Shown: positions 1 through 11,825 of the stretch, one piece after another | How the letters are laid out: each line of letters begins with the position of its first letter | How positions within the stretch are numbered: the first letter of the stretch is position 1 | NCBI GenBank assembly: GCA_009193035.1 | Contig: SWDT01000166.1 | Span: 100,574-164,573 of the forward strand | Reading direction: 5' to 3' | Length of the DNA: 64,000 bases | Source: Halicephalobus mephisto | Taxonomy: Eukaryota > Nematoda > Chromadorea > Rhabditida > Panagrolaimidae | Program-made: the position numbers and the translations under genes | Notes under the pieces: model-generated | Databases searched by the model: none | What the model was told of the DNA's origin: nothing | Seen by the model: the letters and a program-made list of their open reading frames with translations, nothing else

Positions 1-1964
1 ATTAGGACCAAGAAGTTCAGAAATTCTCAACTTTCTACTTTACATTAGAATTTTGTTCGTTCTTTTAAAAAGAATACAATCTCCACATAATTGTATCAGA
101 ATCCATCTTTTTTCAACATAATTGGAAAACAAAAACCTACGCAATAGATCTACTTGAGGAATCCACTTCAGCAACTCCACGTTTTTGGGTTTCAATTCGT
201 TCAAGTCATCTGCTCCATATCTCATGAAGATCTGAGTCCTCGGGAATCTCTCGAAAGCCTTCATGAAGGCCTGTTTCCAGGAAGACGGCATCATCGTGGA
301 GTTTGCCACAGATCCGAAAGTGAAAACAACTACAGAATCTGTTTTTTCAACTTTGTCAGCGATATCTTTGGGAAGCGGCTTGGCCTGCTCTGGTTTCATC
401 CCGATCCCGCCGATATTGACGATTTTGTTCAAAGTAGGTCTCGGTAGATCGTAGAGTTCGTTGGTGTTGACCATGACTAAGGGGCATTGTCGGGAGATTT
501 CGACGAGATCAGGGAAATCTTCCCCCATGATTTTTCTGAATATTTTCGTCTGGGAATTTCCAGAGAGATATTTGAAGAATAACGGAGAAATGATGTGACC
601 AAGTATAGACTTAGTTCTGTCGATGAAGCCAAGACGGTCTCCAACGTCTTGCATTACGGCTGAAAATTGCTTTCTTTAATAACAAGATTGGAATTCTGTA
701 ACAGCTTCTAAAAGTTTCCAGAATACAAAGAATTCTTGAAACTAAGATCTATAATATCAAAATTTCTAGGGCTTTTTTGAATATTCTGGAAATTTCCCAA
801 AATAACTTTCTGTTGATTTCCATTTCTGATGTCTTTAATGGTGATTTTTAGCTATTTCGAAAATCTTACGAGCAGCATAACTGGCCGGTAGACTCAATCC
901 CATAAGATTGGCAATGTAGTCCATTAGACTTCCACTGTTGAGCCAGACCCAGGCTTCAGCTTTCACGGCGTGGATGATCCCGACTGGACAAAAATCGTAC
1001 ATATGAGAGAAAATGACATCGTACTTCTCCGCTCTTATTTTGTCGAGAAAATCTTGTTGCTTGATGATCTCTGAAAAAAGGTAATGAAGTGTAAATGGAT
1101 AAAAGATAATTTTACTAATTGCTATGATAATGTTCCCTATGAACAACTTCCCCTTATTTTTAGTCACTATCCGAAGTAGGGGAGTTTAGAGACCCTGAGG
1201 GCATGTAGCGGTCAAACCATTGTGAAGACACGCCATCCCGTTTGCTCTGGCCAGTTAAACACGATAGGGCTGGGTTAGTACTTGGATCGGAGACGTCCTC
1301 GGAATCCCCAGTGCTGCTACTTTTTTTGAACTTACCCATCCCGATAACAACTTTTTGATTTTATTGCTCACCTACCTTCACATGCTGATGTCAATAACAT
1401 GCTTATGTTAGCAAGTGTTTCTCTTTTTTCCTTACGAAGAAAACTCCAGATACTTTCGTCGTCAAATGCGAATTTTGCTTGTCTTTGAACAACTTGTTCA
1501 TAATCATAACCCTTCAAGATACCGTTACCGTAGATTTCATGGATATCTTTTCTTGTCTTCGACTTCACATCTTTGTATTTGAGCAATTGGAGTCTGATTA
1601 AAGTAACATTGTGTCCGGCGTCAGCGAGGGTCTCCGCAACTCTTTGATTGAACATTATCTATAAATTAATTTTTAAAAACTTTAATTTAGAAAAAAATAA
1701 ATTTTTTGATTTTTAAAAATTAAAGTTTAGAAAAAAATGAATTTTTTAAAATTTAAATATAGAAAAAATGAATTTTTTAATTTTTAAAAACTTTAATTTT
1801 TAAAAAAATGAATTTTTTGATTTTTTTGAATTTAAATTTAGAAAAAAATAAACTTTTTGACTAACCTGACTGCCACTCATATCCGGGACTAAGATGGCCA
1901 ACTTATATCCTTCGACATAATTGGTTATAAAAAATGCAAAAATCAAAGTAAGAAGAGCTTTCAT
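1..1964 (-). CDS. UDP-glycosyltransferase (UGT), 5' portion, cut by window edge
   Basis: UGTs transfer sugar from a UDP-sugar to small lipophilic acceptors at the ER membrane (detoxification). Visible exons, in coding order: 1866-1964, 1376-1658, 870-1070 and 141-659, all GT-AG and in phase (0, 1, 1, then phase 1 out). Residues 1-19 form a signal peptide (MKALLTLIFAFFITNYVEG). The N-terminal acceptor-binding half follows, with the typical FNQRVAETLADAGHNVTLIRL near residues 36-56. Exon 4 covers the start of the sugar-donor half (VVVFTFGSVANS, later LLKWIPQVDLL). The UGT signature (HGG..), the C-terminal membrane anchor and the stop codon lie beyond base 1. Intron 2 carries a 5S rRNA gene on the opposite strand; intron 1 is a run of three or four A/T-rich ~60 bp repeats. 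The family call is firm; the subfamily is not determined. Confidence 0.9.
1205..1320 (+). rRNA. 5S rRNA gene, copy 1
   Basis: A 116-nt 5S sequence. Its ends pair (GTAGCGG with CTGCTAC, helix I), the ACGCCATCCCGT and AGTACTTGGATCGGAGAC blocks (internal promoter and loops) are intact, and a T7 run follows directly as Pol III terminator. The common 5' block (GTCACTATCCGAAGTAGGGG...) starts near 1164; here its 3' end is about 4 bases shorter than in other copies. The gene lies inside intron 2 of the UGT gene, antisense to it. Confidence 0.8.
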
Positions 1965-2359
1965 TTCTGAAAAGTATTCAACTGCAAGAAATACTTTTTG
2001 TCTGCCTTCTCTCCCACAACTTATATTGACTCGATGGAAACACAACGAGCACAAAATTTATATTTTTCGTGAGTCTTTTTTGTGACTTTTTGAATTTCGT
2101 CAAAATTCAGTCACTTGTAGGTAAATTGGGAACATCACTACGAATCAAAAATCAAAATTTCATCATCTTAGAAAATTCTATATCGATATTTAATTTAAAA
2201 TAAATTTAATTCGAAATTTTTGTTTATGGTTTGTGCATGAAGATAACGTGTCATTGATTTTTGATCTTTTATTGCTTAAACAAGACCACAGATTTGCAAT
2301 CAATTTAATTTTGATTATTATACTATCATAAAGTTCGAAAAACTTTGTTTAGAGTTTTC

Positions 2360-2620
2360 TTGACACGAATTTCCGAAATTTTCCAATCAAAACCAAAAAT
2401 TATAAAATTTAAAATTTACATAATTGAAATCATTTGAAAAAATTTTTTACAATATTTGTAAAAAAAATCCCAACACGAATTTCCGAAATTTTCCAATCAA
2501 GACCAAAAAATTTAAAATTTACATAATTGAAATCATTTGTAAAAAATCAAAAATCTTTGTTTTAACACGAATTTCCAGAATTTTCTACTTGAAACTAAAA
2601 TGTGTAAAATTTACACTTAT
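2360..2620. repeat. Degenerate tandem repeat, about 100-bp unit
   Basis: The block CACGAATTTCCGAAATTTTC and the A/T-rich sequence after it occur at about 2364, 2474 and (diverged) 2567. The leading CACGAATT motif recurs elsewhere in the window (24.1, 39.3, 42.4, 51.8-52.0 kb), so this belongs to a dispersed family. The rest of 2055-3486 shows no gene that I can support. Confidence 0.6.
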
Positions 2621-3486
2621 AAAATTCAAAAAATATCCAGTAGATTCTGAATTTTGCGATTATAAAAACAGAAATTTTCGATATAAAAATCCAAAGTTTT
2701 CTTTAAACAAATTCCTAAAATTTCCTAGACAAAATTGAAAAAAAAATACAAATGTAAATTTCACAATTTCCAATTTCAAAAATATCCAATGGATTCCGAC
2801 AACCTTATATTCTGTAATCTAGGAACTTCCTAGAGGAGTTTTTTGTATTTCCCAAAGTGCATCCAATTCCCGATCTCCAACTTCTCGCTTGATCCAGACT
2901 TCTAAGAAACGTCCAATTCTCATACCCATTCTTCAGAACCCAATTGTGAAGAAATGCAAAAATGAGCACTTTCATAACACTTCTAAGAACTCCATGTGAC
3001 TACGATAAAATTCTACGATTTGTTGTTTCCCAGAAAATTGTTTTTTGATAAAAGGTCGAGGCTAAGTCCAGGAAAGTGAGGTAATCAAGGTCGCAATGTC
3101 AACATTCTATGGAGAGTTGAGCAAAAGGCCTCATGGACGGTGAATAGCATTATGGTCAACTAATAGATAACAAAGAGCTGAATTTGCACAAAACATGTTT
3201 TTATAAAAAATCAAAGTTTAATTCCATGGGATAAAAAACGAACAGCGCTTATCACCATCCATTACTCCTCCATAAAAATGACATTTTACCCTTACCTTCA
3301 AGGCACTCTGGACTTGCCTCCTTGTGTTCTTCAATCCCTTGAATAAAATCTTTTTACAAATCATCTCAGCTAAAACACACTTAGTGTAGATGATAATTTT
3401 GGAATTAGGAAACGTGAAAAGTCAGTTTCCCGGAAAAATAACGGAAAGTAAGCCAAACCCATATGTATACACATTGTTCCAACAAA

Positions 3487-4045
3487 TTACTTCTTATCCT
3501 TCTTCGTCTGGGTCAGAGGCTTGCCAATATCTTTTCCACGAAGCTTGATACCGAGAGCACGTTCCATCTTGCCGAGAATCTGCTGATTGGGGACAGCTTT
3601 CCCGTTCTCGTACTCAGTAACGACTTGAGGCTTCTCACAAATCTTGGTTGCAAGGTCCTTCTGGGTCATTTCCTTGGCTTGACGTCCTTGTTGAATAGCT
3701 TTTCCGACAGAAAGTGGGACACGATCATGGTGAAGCTCCTCCGTTTCGTTATCGAGTCTAGAAACAACCCATAGTTGGAATTTTTATATAAAAACCTTAC
3801 TTGGCAGCGCTTTTAGTCATTCCATGTTGGATGTTTCCTCCGGCTCCCCACTTTTTGTTCGTCTCAATTTCAGCACCACGACGTTGAGCAGCACGAATTT
3901 CCTGTGAAAATACCATTAAAAATCGCAAAAATAAAATAAAACATACAGCTTGGGTACGGCAAGTTTTAACCGGAGGTCCGCTTTTGCGAAGTACAGTCAC
4001 CGTGTCGAAATCGGTGTCAGACTCCAATCTTCCCATCTTAGACAT
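3487..4045 (-). CDS. mbf-1: Multiprotein bridging factor 1 (MBF1/EDF1 homologue)
   Basis: Transcription coactivator bridging TBP and bZIP-type activators, also linked in other eukaryotes to collided-ribosome quality control. Exons 3947-4045, 3801-3901 and 3487-3757 give 156 residues, the usual MBF1 length. The N-terminal MBF1 domain contains [14 protein letters not shown] and later [20 protein letters not shown]. The C-terminal Cro/C1 helix-turn-helix spans about residues 80-140 ([17 protein letters not shown], then [20 protein letters not shown]), with a basic tail. A TTTCAG acceptor at 4071-4076 lies 26 nt 5' of the ATG and could take a spliced leader, or could be cis-spliced to the upstream gene (see the entry at 4153). 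Confidence 0.93.
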
Positions 4046-4152
4046 GTTGGCAATGGCGTTGTAGAACTTTCTGAAAGAATTTAAATTAATTAAGAACAAA
4101 TAAAGCAGAAAATTAGCAAAAACACGACGTGATGGAAAACCTGAAATCGGTG

Positions 4153-4576
4153 TCAAAGAAATTTCTCGAAACGATTTTTCGCGTTGAGACCCAAACGAAT
4201 GACTTGTTCGTTCTCTTTTTTACGGAGGTTATCGCTTTCATCGTATTGTGCAATTCTGACGGAGAAATTCATACCTATTTATACTTTCATCAGAAGACGT
4301 GATGGGTGTACCCCAATCTTCGCCAATAGGTCGTAGTTCGGTGTTAAAGATTTCGACATCTCTCTCAAGAAGCTTAGGAACTGGATAACCAGGATCGACT
4401 TGATATTTCTTCATCATCGCCTCGTGAGCTATAGATTTGCAATTGAATGGAATCTCCTTGACTAAATTAGGACGAATTACTGGTGTACTTGTAGAACCTC
4501 TAGGAGTGAACATTAGAGGATTGACTGTCCTGGTTCTCTGATTTGGAGCAGGTCCAGAAGCTTCAGAGGGATCCAT
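4153..4576 (-). CDS. Unidentified protein gene immediately upstream of mbf-1, same strand
   Basis: A TTTTCAG acceptor sits just 5' of the ATG at 4576, as expected for trans-splicing. The first exon (4275-4576) encodes about 100 residues: a Ser/Pro/Thr-rich start (TVNPLMFTPRGSTSTPVIRP), then a more ordered part (KKYQVDPGYPVPKLLERDVE). It ends at a GT (AATAG|GTATGA). A second coding-like segment (4153-4255; ESDNLRKKENEQVIRLGLNA) is in frame only if 19 nt (4256-4274, GT...AG) are removed, giving 134 residues that end about 80 nt before the mbf-1 acceptor, an operon-like spacing. Alternatively the same donor spliced to the mbf-1 acceptor at 4071 joins the first exon in frame to mbf-1. I do not recognise the family. 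The existence of a gene is likely; its 3' structure is uncertain. Confidence 0.6.
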
Positions 4577-4908
4577 CAGAAATCTGAAAAGTACAAAACT
4601 AGAGGAACAGTAGAAAGTAACAATACTGGTCACGAAAGGATTTTTTAAAAGGAAGCAAATTGACTAAGAAATAGTAGGCAATGAAGACGATATAGTATCA
4701 ATAGTCTCCTTCTGATGGGTTAGATTTCAGTAGGGAAGGAGAACCTACAGAATCTACTATAGAAGTACAAATAGAAGGGATTCTGCAAGTTCAAATAGGG
4801 AAATTGGCATCTATTACACAACGCCAAAAAGTTGTGATGCCTGAATTTCACTAGGCTATGAAGAAAGGAATATTCGTTTTTACGACACTTGATTACTTTT
4901 TTATAAAT

Positions 4909-5353
4909 TTATTGTGCATAGTAGTACTTTTCTAACATTATTGAATCGTTCTTCGAAGTAAATGACAACATACAGTCGGGTAACTTAATCATTAACCCAC
5001 TTCTCAAAGTCTGTTTATGGTTCCCAACATTGCCACCTTTATCCACTTTTTTCTCTTCTTCAAGACTTCTCCTAGTATCAGTCGGTGGTGCTGCTTGTCT
5101 GGAATCTTCTTCTCTGAATGTGTACTCCTGCTCTTGACCAATTTTGATGTAAGACCATTAGCTAATCGGACTTGACAGCCTTATGTATGATAGTATGGCA
5201 TATTACACACCATTGCAATACATCAACTGCACTCTACAAGCTGATCTTGCTTCCTTTTAATGTTTTTCAAATCTCTCCTCGAATTATCTAACAATTCTGA
5301 TTTCTGCAGCAATTCTTATCATACTGTAAAATCACCGGAGAGATCTTCTGCAT
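4909..5353 (-). CDS. Putative small charged protein, three short exons
   Basis: There is no long ATG-initiated frame here, but three segments join in phase 0: 5336-5353 (MQKISP), intron 5304-5335 (32 nt, GT-AG), 5238-5303 (KSELLDNSRRDLKNIKRKQD), intron 5128-5237 (110 nt, GT-AG), and 4909-5127, ending in a TAA that overlaps an AATAAA signal. The predicted product is 100 residues, rich in Lys, Glu and Arg, probably helical in the first half (RRDLKNIKRKQDQL, RRSLEEEKKVDKGG), and ends KYYYAQ. No family is recognised. It could also be the 3' end of a larger or decayed gene, since intron 1 is very short and the acceptors are not the usual TTTTCAG. Confidence 0.4.
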
Positions 5354-5376
5354 GTCAGCTGTTTCTCATGTATACT

Positions 5377-5528
5377 GAAAAAAACGTAACTTTTGGTTTT
5401 TAATAATTGCAAAATGTAACATAATCGTCACATTTTTCATGAATATTTAATGTTTGTGAAGAAAATTAAAATATAATAGTAACGATTTGCATTTGTTAAT
5501 ATATAATAAAAGCTACACTTTTTTGTGT
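5377..5528. mobile_element. MITE-like element, copy A
   Basis: A ~150-bp non-coding unit with inverted ends: AAAAACGTAACTTTT at one end, AAAAGCTACACTTTTTTGTG at the other. The internal core (AATGTAACATAATCGTCACA) is shared with two further copies at 5619-5778 and, inverted, at 7179-7327. No transposase; presumably moved in trans. Confidence 0.6.
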
Positions 5529-5618
5529 TAATATAGGTGGATTTTATATGATATATAGATATATTAAAACAATTCTCATGTATCAGATACATTAGATTCA
5601 ATATATTCGCATTAAATT

Positions 5619-5778
5619 CACAAAAAGCGTAATTTTTAACCTGGTAACATTTGCGAAATTTGACAAAAATGTAACATAATCGTCACATTTTTCGTAAATC
5701 GACATTTTTGAAGAAAATTAAAATATAATAGTGACGATTTACATTTGTTACTGAACTAAAAGTTACACTTTTTGTGTG
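5619..5778. mobile_element. MITE-like element, copy B
   Basis: Same family and orientation as the unit at 5377. It starts CACAAAAAGCGTAATTTTT and ends AAAAGTTACACTTTTTGTG, so the terminal inverted repeats are about 17-19 bp with mismatches. The segment GAAGAAAATTAAAATATAAT is identical to copy A. Confidence 0.6.
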
Positions 5779-6257
5779 TGTAATAACAAGAAATGTTCTA
5801 GTTTATTAAATTTTGATATTAAGCAGAATTGTCGATCTATTCATTAGGATGCATTAATTCTAAAATTGAAGATTATCATTAAATCGGAAATTTATTATAA
5901 AGTATTTTGAAAAGAGAAAAATAATAAAAAGTTCAAAATCTTGACTGATTAAATAAAAATCAACAATAAAGTTGATAATTTCTTTCATAAAATTGAATTT
6001 GGAAGAAATTTTTTTGAAATATATGTTAAAAGCTTTCGAAATTAAATAATTCATAATTTTACATAATTCTTCAAATTTTTTTAAAACTAAATGTTGGAAA
6101 TCTACTTTAATTTTTATATAAATTTTCATTGTTCTGCAACTTCGTAGATATCAGTCGAACAAATCCCGATGAATTTTTTGAAACTTTCTGCGTTTTGTGG
6201 ATTTTAATCTTTATTATTTCATTATTCGCTAGGACGAACTTCATTAAGGTTTGAACT

Positions 6258-9200
6258 TCATCCTGTTAAAGACTGAATATTCCCGGCAACGACCGTTTGT
6301 TCACCTGCACAACTAATCTTCCTAACTATCCACTGAATAATTCTATATCCTTGTCTCTGGTACGGTTTCACGAAGAACATTGATAAAGCGTTTCCCGTGG
6401 GTAAATAGGCGAAGGCGATTCCGGTGAATCCCGAAATGGTCGGAGGGAAGGTGATTGGAAGAGTTACAGTAAGAATGATGAACAAAATCGGTACAGCTGC
6501 TGTGAACAAAGGGATGATGGCTTGGGCAATTAAGGTTTTAGTTAGCTGAGATTGGATTTCGAGTAAGTAAGGGTAAATGGTCATGATGGATCTGTATTGT
6601 TTCGTAAAGTTGTACACTTGATAACTGCACCACGCAATTATGAAATAAACAACAATGATGATCACACTGAGATGGAGCATTATGAGATATACGTAAGAGT
6701 CGAACTAAAAATTTCGAGAATGAATAATTTCCGATGTTCTAGTAATTAGATTTTAAATTTTTCAAGCATTAATCCTTAACGGAAACTTGTTGCTTTTGAG
6801 TTTTTACGGAAGATTTAGGTTAAATTAAGTAATTTTCTGTTCAAAATATAATTCGAAATTGCAGAAATCCGGGTCCTGGACGGAAGTCCATTACTGTATG
6901 ATTATCTTATATAACAATTATTTCATGTAATGTCTAGATTCAACTGGGTAATTTTTCTTTGAAATAAAAATTTGTAAATTTTCATGCAAACTGTGGTCAT
7001 AAGTGAAAATTAATTATTTTGCAGCTATTTCACAAAATATCATAATTAAGCAGTTTTCCGTTCAAAATCGATTTAAAGTTGCAGAAATCCGGGTCCTGGA
7101 CGGAAGTCCATTACTGTATGATTATCATATGTAACAACTATTTTACATAATGTCCAAATTCAATCAGATGAGTTTATACACAAAAAAACAAAATTTTTAG
7201 TTTAGTAACAAATGGAAATCGTCACTATTATTTTTTAATTTTTGTCACAAAAGTCAAATATTTATAAAAATGTGACAATCGTGTTACATTTCACAATTGT
7301 TAAAAATCAAAAGTTATACTTTTTGTACTTTAAGAAAATGGAAAGTTTAATTTTTATAAAAATCTAAATTTCGAATAAATCTCATACTGTATAATTACCT
7401 AATGGAAGATGTCAGTTAAATTATGTAATTTTCTGGTTGAGATAAATAATCAAAAAATTAAGTAGCAAATTTGTTAAAATTATTTTATATGAGACCTAAG
7501 CGACATTGAATAGTTTTCAAAATTGATCTCAAATGGAAGTCTAAGAAGTCTAATTTTTTCTGCAAGACAAAAAACTTTCCTATTTTCGATCCGGATTGAG
7601 TTCTGGATGAAAATTCTTGTGTTTTCAGAATTTCCATACAGAACTCAAGAACTTTCACACATATTTTCGAAGTTTTTGCAATAGAATTGATTTATTTTTA
7701 GTTTTAAAATTCACTTACACTTCCCAAGATGGCAACAGCCTTGACTTTCCCGTCGTCATCAGCATACCATTCAGCCAGATCTTCTCCCAAAACCAAAAAC
7801 TTCTTAGTTCTCAAATAAACACCGTAATAGCAGTGTCCTGCGTATGTTACACCAAAGAAACCAACAATTATCAAACATTTAATTTGTAAAGAAATTGGGA
7901 AACCCCTTTTTTGGCAGAGGATTCTGTATCTGTAGTAGAAGCTAATGGGGACTGCACAGATGGAGGAAACTAGAGCTATAAGCCAGAGTTCGAACAGGAT
8001 TATTTGGCCAGCATGACTAAACATGGAATTGACGATGATGACCTCGACGTTTTTACTGATGACGATGATCTAGAAGGTATTACTTTATTACTGATTACAA
8101 TTATCTAGAAAGTACTACTTTACAGAGGTGTTGTGGAAACTCACAAAAGGAGATTGGTTTCGCTAACACAAAATTTGACAAAATTTATTGTAATATCAAT
8201 ATTTAGATCTATATTTACCATGGTGGGACGTTCCTGTCTCAGATATTCATGTTCCAATTTCACAACTTTAATTTAAAAATAAAAAAATAATTTCAAGTGA
8301 CTTTAAATCTGTTATATAGTATTTTAAAAGTTATTTTGAATAATTTTCTGATTTTTTAAAATAGTTTTGTATAAAATTTGATATATCTTTAAAATCCAGA
8401 ATTAGTCTTCAGAATTCTGGATTCTGAAAGTTGACTATTGATTTTAATTTTAAATTAAAAATTTATGAGTTTTATTACAGTATTAAGCCTCGGTAGTACA
8501 GTGGTAGTATACGTGACAGTAAAGTTACGAGACTCAGGTTTGATTCCCGACCGAAGACTGCAGATCCAGGCCTTGCCAGCCGCAATCTGACTACAAAACG
8601 GCTAAGAAACACTCATCAAAGAAAGAAGCGAGGTCAGAAGGACCAAAAAGACAATTTTAGTAAGAGAAGAATTCCCTGAAGATGATCAGAAAGGTTGAGA
8701 TGTGCGAACAATAGAGGACTCCAAGCTTGAGTATATAATGTTCTAAATCCTATATTGTAATTGCTTTGAAAACATTCGATTACAGCATTATAAGTGCTTT
8801 TTTCAGTTTTAATTTTAAAATTGGAACATAAATACTTACAACAGAAACGTCACATAATCATATTTGTTGGTACTCATGTATAAAAATCGGACTTTTTAAA
8901 TTAATCTTTAATCATATTAAACAAAATCCATGGTGAAACCAAGTGCGGATTTCTTGGACTTTATAATACTTCTGATAAAATTCTAAACAACATTCATCTT
9001 AGGAATAACTTTTGTATTTTAAATTTTCTCTAGTAATTTTGTTGCGAATTTTTATTTTTCGCTAACAATTTTGGAATTAATTTTTAAAAACTCACTGGTT
9101 TCGCGATGAAGTGCATTATGTTCAGAAACATATCAATGAAAGTCGTTTGAAGCATAATCTTGTTGTATTTTTTGATTTCTGTATTTGGAGAAGAAAGAAT

Positions 9201-9290
9201 AATAAGAATCATGAATGAGTTGAAGCATAATCCAAGAATAGCCGCCACATCGTCGTTGATGTTATGGATTGTTCTCAATAATGTCGCCAT
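6258..9290 (-). CDS. Serpentine receptor class delta (SRD-like) chemoreceptor
   Basis: Seven-transmembrane G-protein-coupled receptor of a nematode-specific chemosensory class, expected in sensory cilia. Three exons in coding order: 9096-9290, 7719-8069 and 6258-6704, all joined in phase 0, giving 330 residues, the usual SRD length. TM1 lies in exon 1 (AAILGLCFNSFMILIILSS). Exon 2 carries the family-typical CAVPISFYYRYRILCQ after a hydrophobic helix. Exon 3 holds the last three helices and ends with GNALSMFFVKPYQ before a short cytoplasmic tail. Introns are large: intron 1 carries a tRNA-like sequence, intron 2 a MITE and a local duplication. No break in the frame was seen, so it may be functional. 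SRD versus a neighbouring STR-superfamily class is a judgement from motifs. Confidence 0.8.
6827..7176. repeat. Direct duplication of a ~125-bp segment, 220 bp apart
   Basis: A 49-bp core containing CGGGTCCTGGACGGAAGTCC is identical at 6859-6907 and 7079-7126, with weaker similarity on both sides. Both copies lie in intron 2 of the chemoreceptor gene. A third, much weaker relative of the flank is near 7400-7440. Confidence 0.65.
7179..7327. mobile_element. MITE-like element, copy C (inverted)
   Basis: Reverse-complement relative of the units at 5377 and 5619: CACAAAAA at the left edge, GTGACAATCGTGTTACATTT in the core and AAAAGTTATACTTTTTGTAC at the right edge. It lies inside intron 2 of the class delta receptor. 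Confidence 0.55.
8487..8558 (+). pseudogene. tRNA-like sequence (probable tRNA-Gly-type relic or SINE head)
   Basis: An A box (TAGTACAGTGG, full match to TRGYNNANNNG) and a B box (GGTTTGATTCC, one change from consensus) are spaced as in a tRNA. The flanks could form most of an acceptor stem (GCCTCGG with CCGAAGA, five of seven pairs). The anticodon arm is one base too long, so it is unlikely to be a working tRNA. It lies in intron 1 of the chemoreceptor gene. Confidence 0.45.
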
Positions 9291-10230
9291 TGAAGCAACT
9301 TAAAAATAAGGAGATTTAGACGCTATTTAAATACACTGTATCGTTTTTAAGTTATTACAAGTTGTACATTGTTTATAGTGTCTCAACTGAGTAATTTCCT
9401 GTGAAGAAAGTAGAATGAAGAACACGGAATACAAGTCTAATTGTTCAAGTTATATCTAGTATGGAGGAATTTAAAAGCAACTGATGTTATAGTTCAGTTA
9501 ATGCCTTGACCAAGAATCCAAAAAATGAAATTACACTAATTACGACAAATTGTTGCAATTATAGAATTTGCAAGTAATTATCTTTTACTCAATTTCAGAG
9601 AAAATAAACTTTTAAATTTCGAAGAACCAGTATTTTTTGAGAATAAAGAAAGTAGATTTTTGTTACAGTAATTCGGACGTCTGTTTTAGATATAATAAAA
9701 ATTGGAAAATACTTTGTCGTCTGGAATTATTATGGTTGAATTCAGTCGGTTCAAAAGTATTGAAGCATCATAATCATAGTCATTTGTATCAAATTCAGTC
9801 ATGTTTGAAATTATCGTCTTCGAAAACTTAATAAAGATAATATTTAGCTGTTTCTCAGAATGATGCTTAATTTTCGTTAGTTCTTGGAGTACTACAGTAC
9901 CCAGGGGAGAATTATAAAGTTCTTTCAAAATAGTACTGTTTTAAATTGCTAAACTTTTTAGAAAGTTTCTAGAGATGTTTGGAATTCTGTAAAAATTTGT
10001 AAAACATTTTAATATTCAATCGATGTCTCTGGAAATGTAAAAAACCGAAATTCATTTTTAATTTCTAAAATCATTTTTTACTGATAGTTCTAAATGCTTT
10101 CGAAAGTTTTTGAGATAATACTCATTTTTTAATTTTTAGTAATTTTTAGAAATATTTACAAGTAGGTTCTTAATCACTCGTTTTAGTACATTGTCTTGTG
10201 AGCAGATTATCTACAGGATATAGGACCATT
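9291..10230. other. Intergenic, chemoreceptor to actin
   Basis: A/T-rich. A minus-strand open frame at 9686-9928 includes the hydrophilic start MTEFDTNDYDYDASILLNRL with an Asn-Ser-Thr sequon, as in receptor N-termini, but no following exon joins it. The stretch from about 9940 to 10190 is probably the 3' flank of the actin gene. Confidence 0.4.
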
Positions 10231-11541
<1,311 letters not shown>

Positions 11542-11825
11542 TTATTATGGAAATTTACGGTGGAGAATTAGCATTATGTATTAAGAAGGAAAACAAAAAG
11601 ATAAAATATAGAATCAACATATGGATTTTCAAGTTTTTAAGGAAAGTAACATGTCATAATATATCATAGATATATAAGAATTTTCCTATTTATTCAATTA
11701 TTTTTTCTTAGAAGAATATCTACTAAAAATAAATGACGGATTCTGAATACATGTCTGACAAATTAAGCAATAGGATATACATTGTTTCTAATAATTGTTT
11801 AACCAAAGTTATTTTCCTAATGAAA

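Noticed and set aside
5860..6129. 89-codon minus-strand open frame downstream of the class delta receptor
   Set aside because: Lys/Ile/Phe-rich translation of A/T-rich DNA with no motif.
8180..8265. Possible extra chemoreceptor exon (EHEYLRQERPTM before a GTAAAT)
   Set aside because: The exons at 9096-9290 and 7719-8069 join directly in phase 0 and give the expected receptor length; including this piece interrupts a helix and lacks a good acceptor.
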